Shown here one piece after another: positions 49,776-50,630 of a DNA stretch of 50,630 bases (position 1 is its first letter; each line of letters starts with the position of its first letter). The notes under the pieces are model-generated. The model was given only the letters and a program-made list of their open reading frames with translations. It was not told where the DNA came from and did no database searches. The DNA lies in the IMG/VR virus record IMGVR_UViG_3300013119_000330, positions 1 to 50,630 of that record, one strand, 5' to 3'. Position numbers and translations under genes: made by a program. The stretch is from a virus.

Positions 49776-50531
49776 TCAACCAAGAAGCTCATTAAATGCT
49801 GATGAGACAGCATCTGTTTCAGACTTGACCTCCGTGTTGCCACCTCCACGAGTGATCTCGGACTTGTCCGTATCGCCACTAAGATGTGCATCTAGGATTC
49901 CTCTCACTTCTTCGGTCGTCTTTCTTTCAAAGACACTGTCAATGTTCGGAACCTTTTCCAACAACTCTGCACATCGCTCGTCGCCGCCCACAGCGTCGTC
50001 ACAAAGAACCGACTTGCGAGGGCGTGGTCGAATGTCTGTTGTAGGATAAGAAGCACCAGGCTGCTTACCGTACATCAACTTGAGGTCATTACCGTCCTCT
50101 GGATCAGTAATATCCCCATAATCAGGATCAAGGACGATGCCGAGAAGTTTCTGGTATGCTAACTTACCATAACCCCAGACCTTGACGCCTTCTGCCTCTT
50201 CCCCTCTCACCAAGACGGGTGAAAAGAATCTCTGCTTCGCAAACATACCCTTGGCGAGTTGCTTGCTCTCTTCGGTGCCTTCGTTCCATAGTTGATTTGC
50301 GAAATCACAGACTGGACACTTATCTCCGAAGTTTCGTTTTGGACACAAGAAGGATTGATCACCCACTCCATAGTGGAAAAACTTCTCCTTGAATGGGTCG
50401 CCATCCGCTGTCGGAACAATACGAATATTGTTCTCACCATCTTGTGGACGCCAGAAGTTGTTCTTCTTACCGTCACCCTTTCCTGATAATGAAGCCATCT
50501 TTTGCTTCATAAGATCTAAATTCAGTGCCAT
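49776..50531 (-). CDS. Single-stranded DNA-binding protein (T4 gp32-like)
   Basis: 251 residues. Zinc site H-Y-G-V-G-D then C-P-K-R, C-P-V-C in a H-x10-C-x8-C-x2-C spacing, as in gp32. N-terminal basic region, and a C-terminal acidic tail ending S-A-F-N-E-L-L-G for protein contacts. Coats ssDNA and coordinates helicase, polymerase and recombinase. GGAGG precedes the ATG; start of an operon with uvsX (11 bases apart). Confidence 0.93.
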   Translation of the reverse strand: MALNLDLMKQKMASLSGKGDGKKNNFWRPQDGENNIRIVPTADGDPFKEKFFHYGVGDQSFLCPKRNFGDKCPVCDFANQLWNEGTEESKQLAKGMFAKQRFFSPVLVRGEEAEGVKVWGYGKLAYQKLLGIVLDPDYGDITDPEDGNDLKLMYGKQPGASYPTTDIRPRPRKSVLCDDAVGGDERCAELLEKVPNIDSVFERKTTEEVRGILDAHLSGDTDKSEITRGGGNTEVKSETDAVSSAFNELLG

Positions 50532-50583
50532 TTTTATTACCTCCTATGGTATGTTATTTTTTTGCACACTTTCGGCTATAGCG

Positions 50584-50603
50584 GGTCAGCAAATCTTCTG
50601 ACC
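50584..50603 (-). promoter_or_regulatory. Small hairpin in the SSB leader
   Basis: 6-bp inverted repeat (GGTCAG/CTGACC, loop 8) 53 bases upstream of the SSB ATG, in a leader with TATAGT-like hexamers at its edge. T4 gene 32 is autoregulated through a leader structure; whether this hairpin does the same is a guess. Confidence 0.3.
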
Positions 50604-50630
50604 AACTTTCTATACTATACTAAACGTTTT

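Overview
This window is a very gene-dense segment of a large tailed bacteriophage genome. All protein genes and both tRNAs I could support lie on the minus strand, so the window is read from right to left. Genes abut or overlap by 1 to 40 bases almost everywhere, and no gap exceeds about 150 bases. The phage assignment rests on a T4-like replication block (Zn-binding gp32-type SSB, UvsX-type recombinase, FEN/RNase H-type 5' nuclease, gp41/DnaB-type helicase), an RNA ligase, candidate lysis genes and dozens of tiny unknown ORFs. No capsid, portal, terminase or tail gene is recognisable here. The host looks Gram-negative: lipoproteins with lipoboxes, a spanin-like protein and a beta-barrel-like protein are encoded. 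MopE-type repeats and a B12-dependent reductase are compatible with a myxobacteria-like or marine host, but the sequence does not prove either.

Region by region, in transcription order. 50.6-44.4 kb: SSB, recombinase, a clear terminator, 5' nuclease, helicase and class II ribonucleotide reductase. 44.3-41.1 kb: PiT-type phosphate permease, GroES, ThyX, lytic transglycosylase and a spanin-like protein. 41.1-37.5 kb: a 688-residue lipoprotein with MopE repeats and a VWA domain, then two unknown proteins. 37.5-31.4 kb: a bacterial-type DNA polymerase III alpha (DnaE), an L,D-transpeptidase-like protein, a HAD phosphatase, dUTPase, a zinc-ribbon protein and an IMPDH/GMP reductase. 31.4-22.9 kb: a sigma-region-4-like protein, an acidic repeat protein, a ClpP-like protease, a PD-(D/E)XK-like protein, GroEL, an XhlA-like protein, glutaredoxin, a small transporter and Hsp20. 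22.9-17.2 kb: small proteins including a LeuA-dimerisation-like protein, a membrane HEXXH protein, DUF2061 and an FKBP prolyl isomerase. 17.2-10.0 kb: tRNA-Arg, a beta-barrel-like lipoprotein, then an island of two DNA methyltransferases, two PD-(D/E)XK-like nucleases and two ParB-like proteins, followed by RNA ligase and tRNA-Ile/Met(CAT). 10-1 kb: dozens of small genes, many in a family beginning with a K-V-G-D motif, plus a MoxR ATPase / VWA-metallopeptidase pair.

The genes form a programme of DNA replication, nucleotide supply (RNR, ThyX, dUTPase, IMPDH/GMPR, glutaredoxin), protein folding and quality control (GroEL, GroES, Hsp20, FKBP, ClpP), phosphate import and envelope lysis or modification. 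About twenty sigma-70-like promoters (TTGACA/TTGCAT, mostly 17 bp, TATAAT-like) precede operons. Many are near-copies of one another, so much of the window appears to be transcribed by the host holoenzyme. The strongest candidates for something undescribed are the methyltransferase/nuclease/ParB island (11.4-16.5 kb), the tandem array of K-V-G-D mini-proteins with dual-coding overlaps, and the MopE-VWA surface lipoprotein next to lysis genes.
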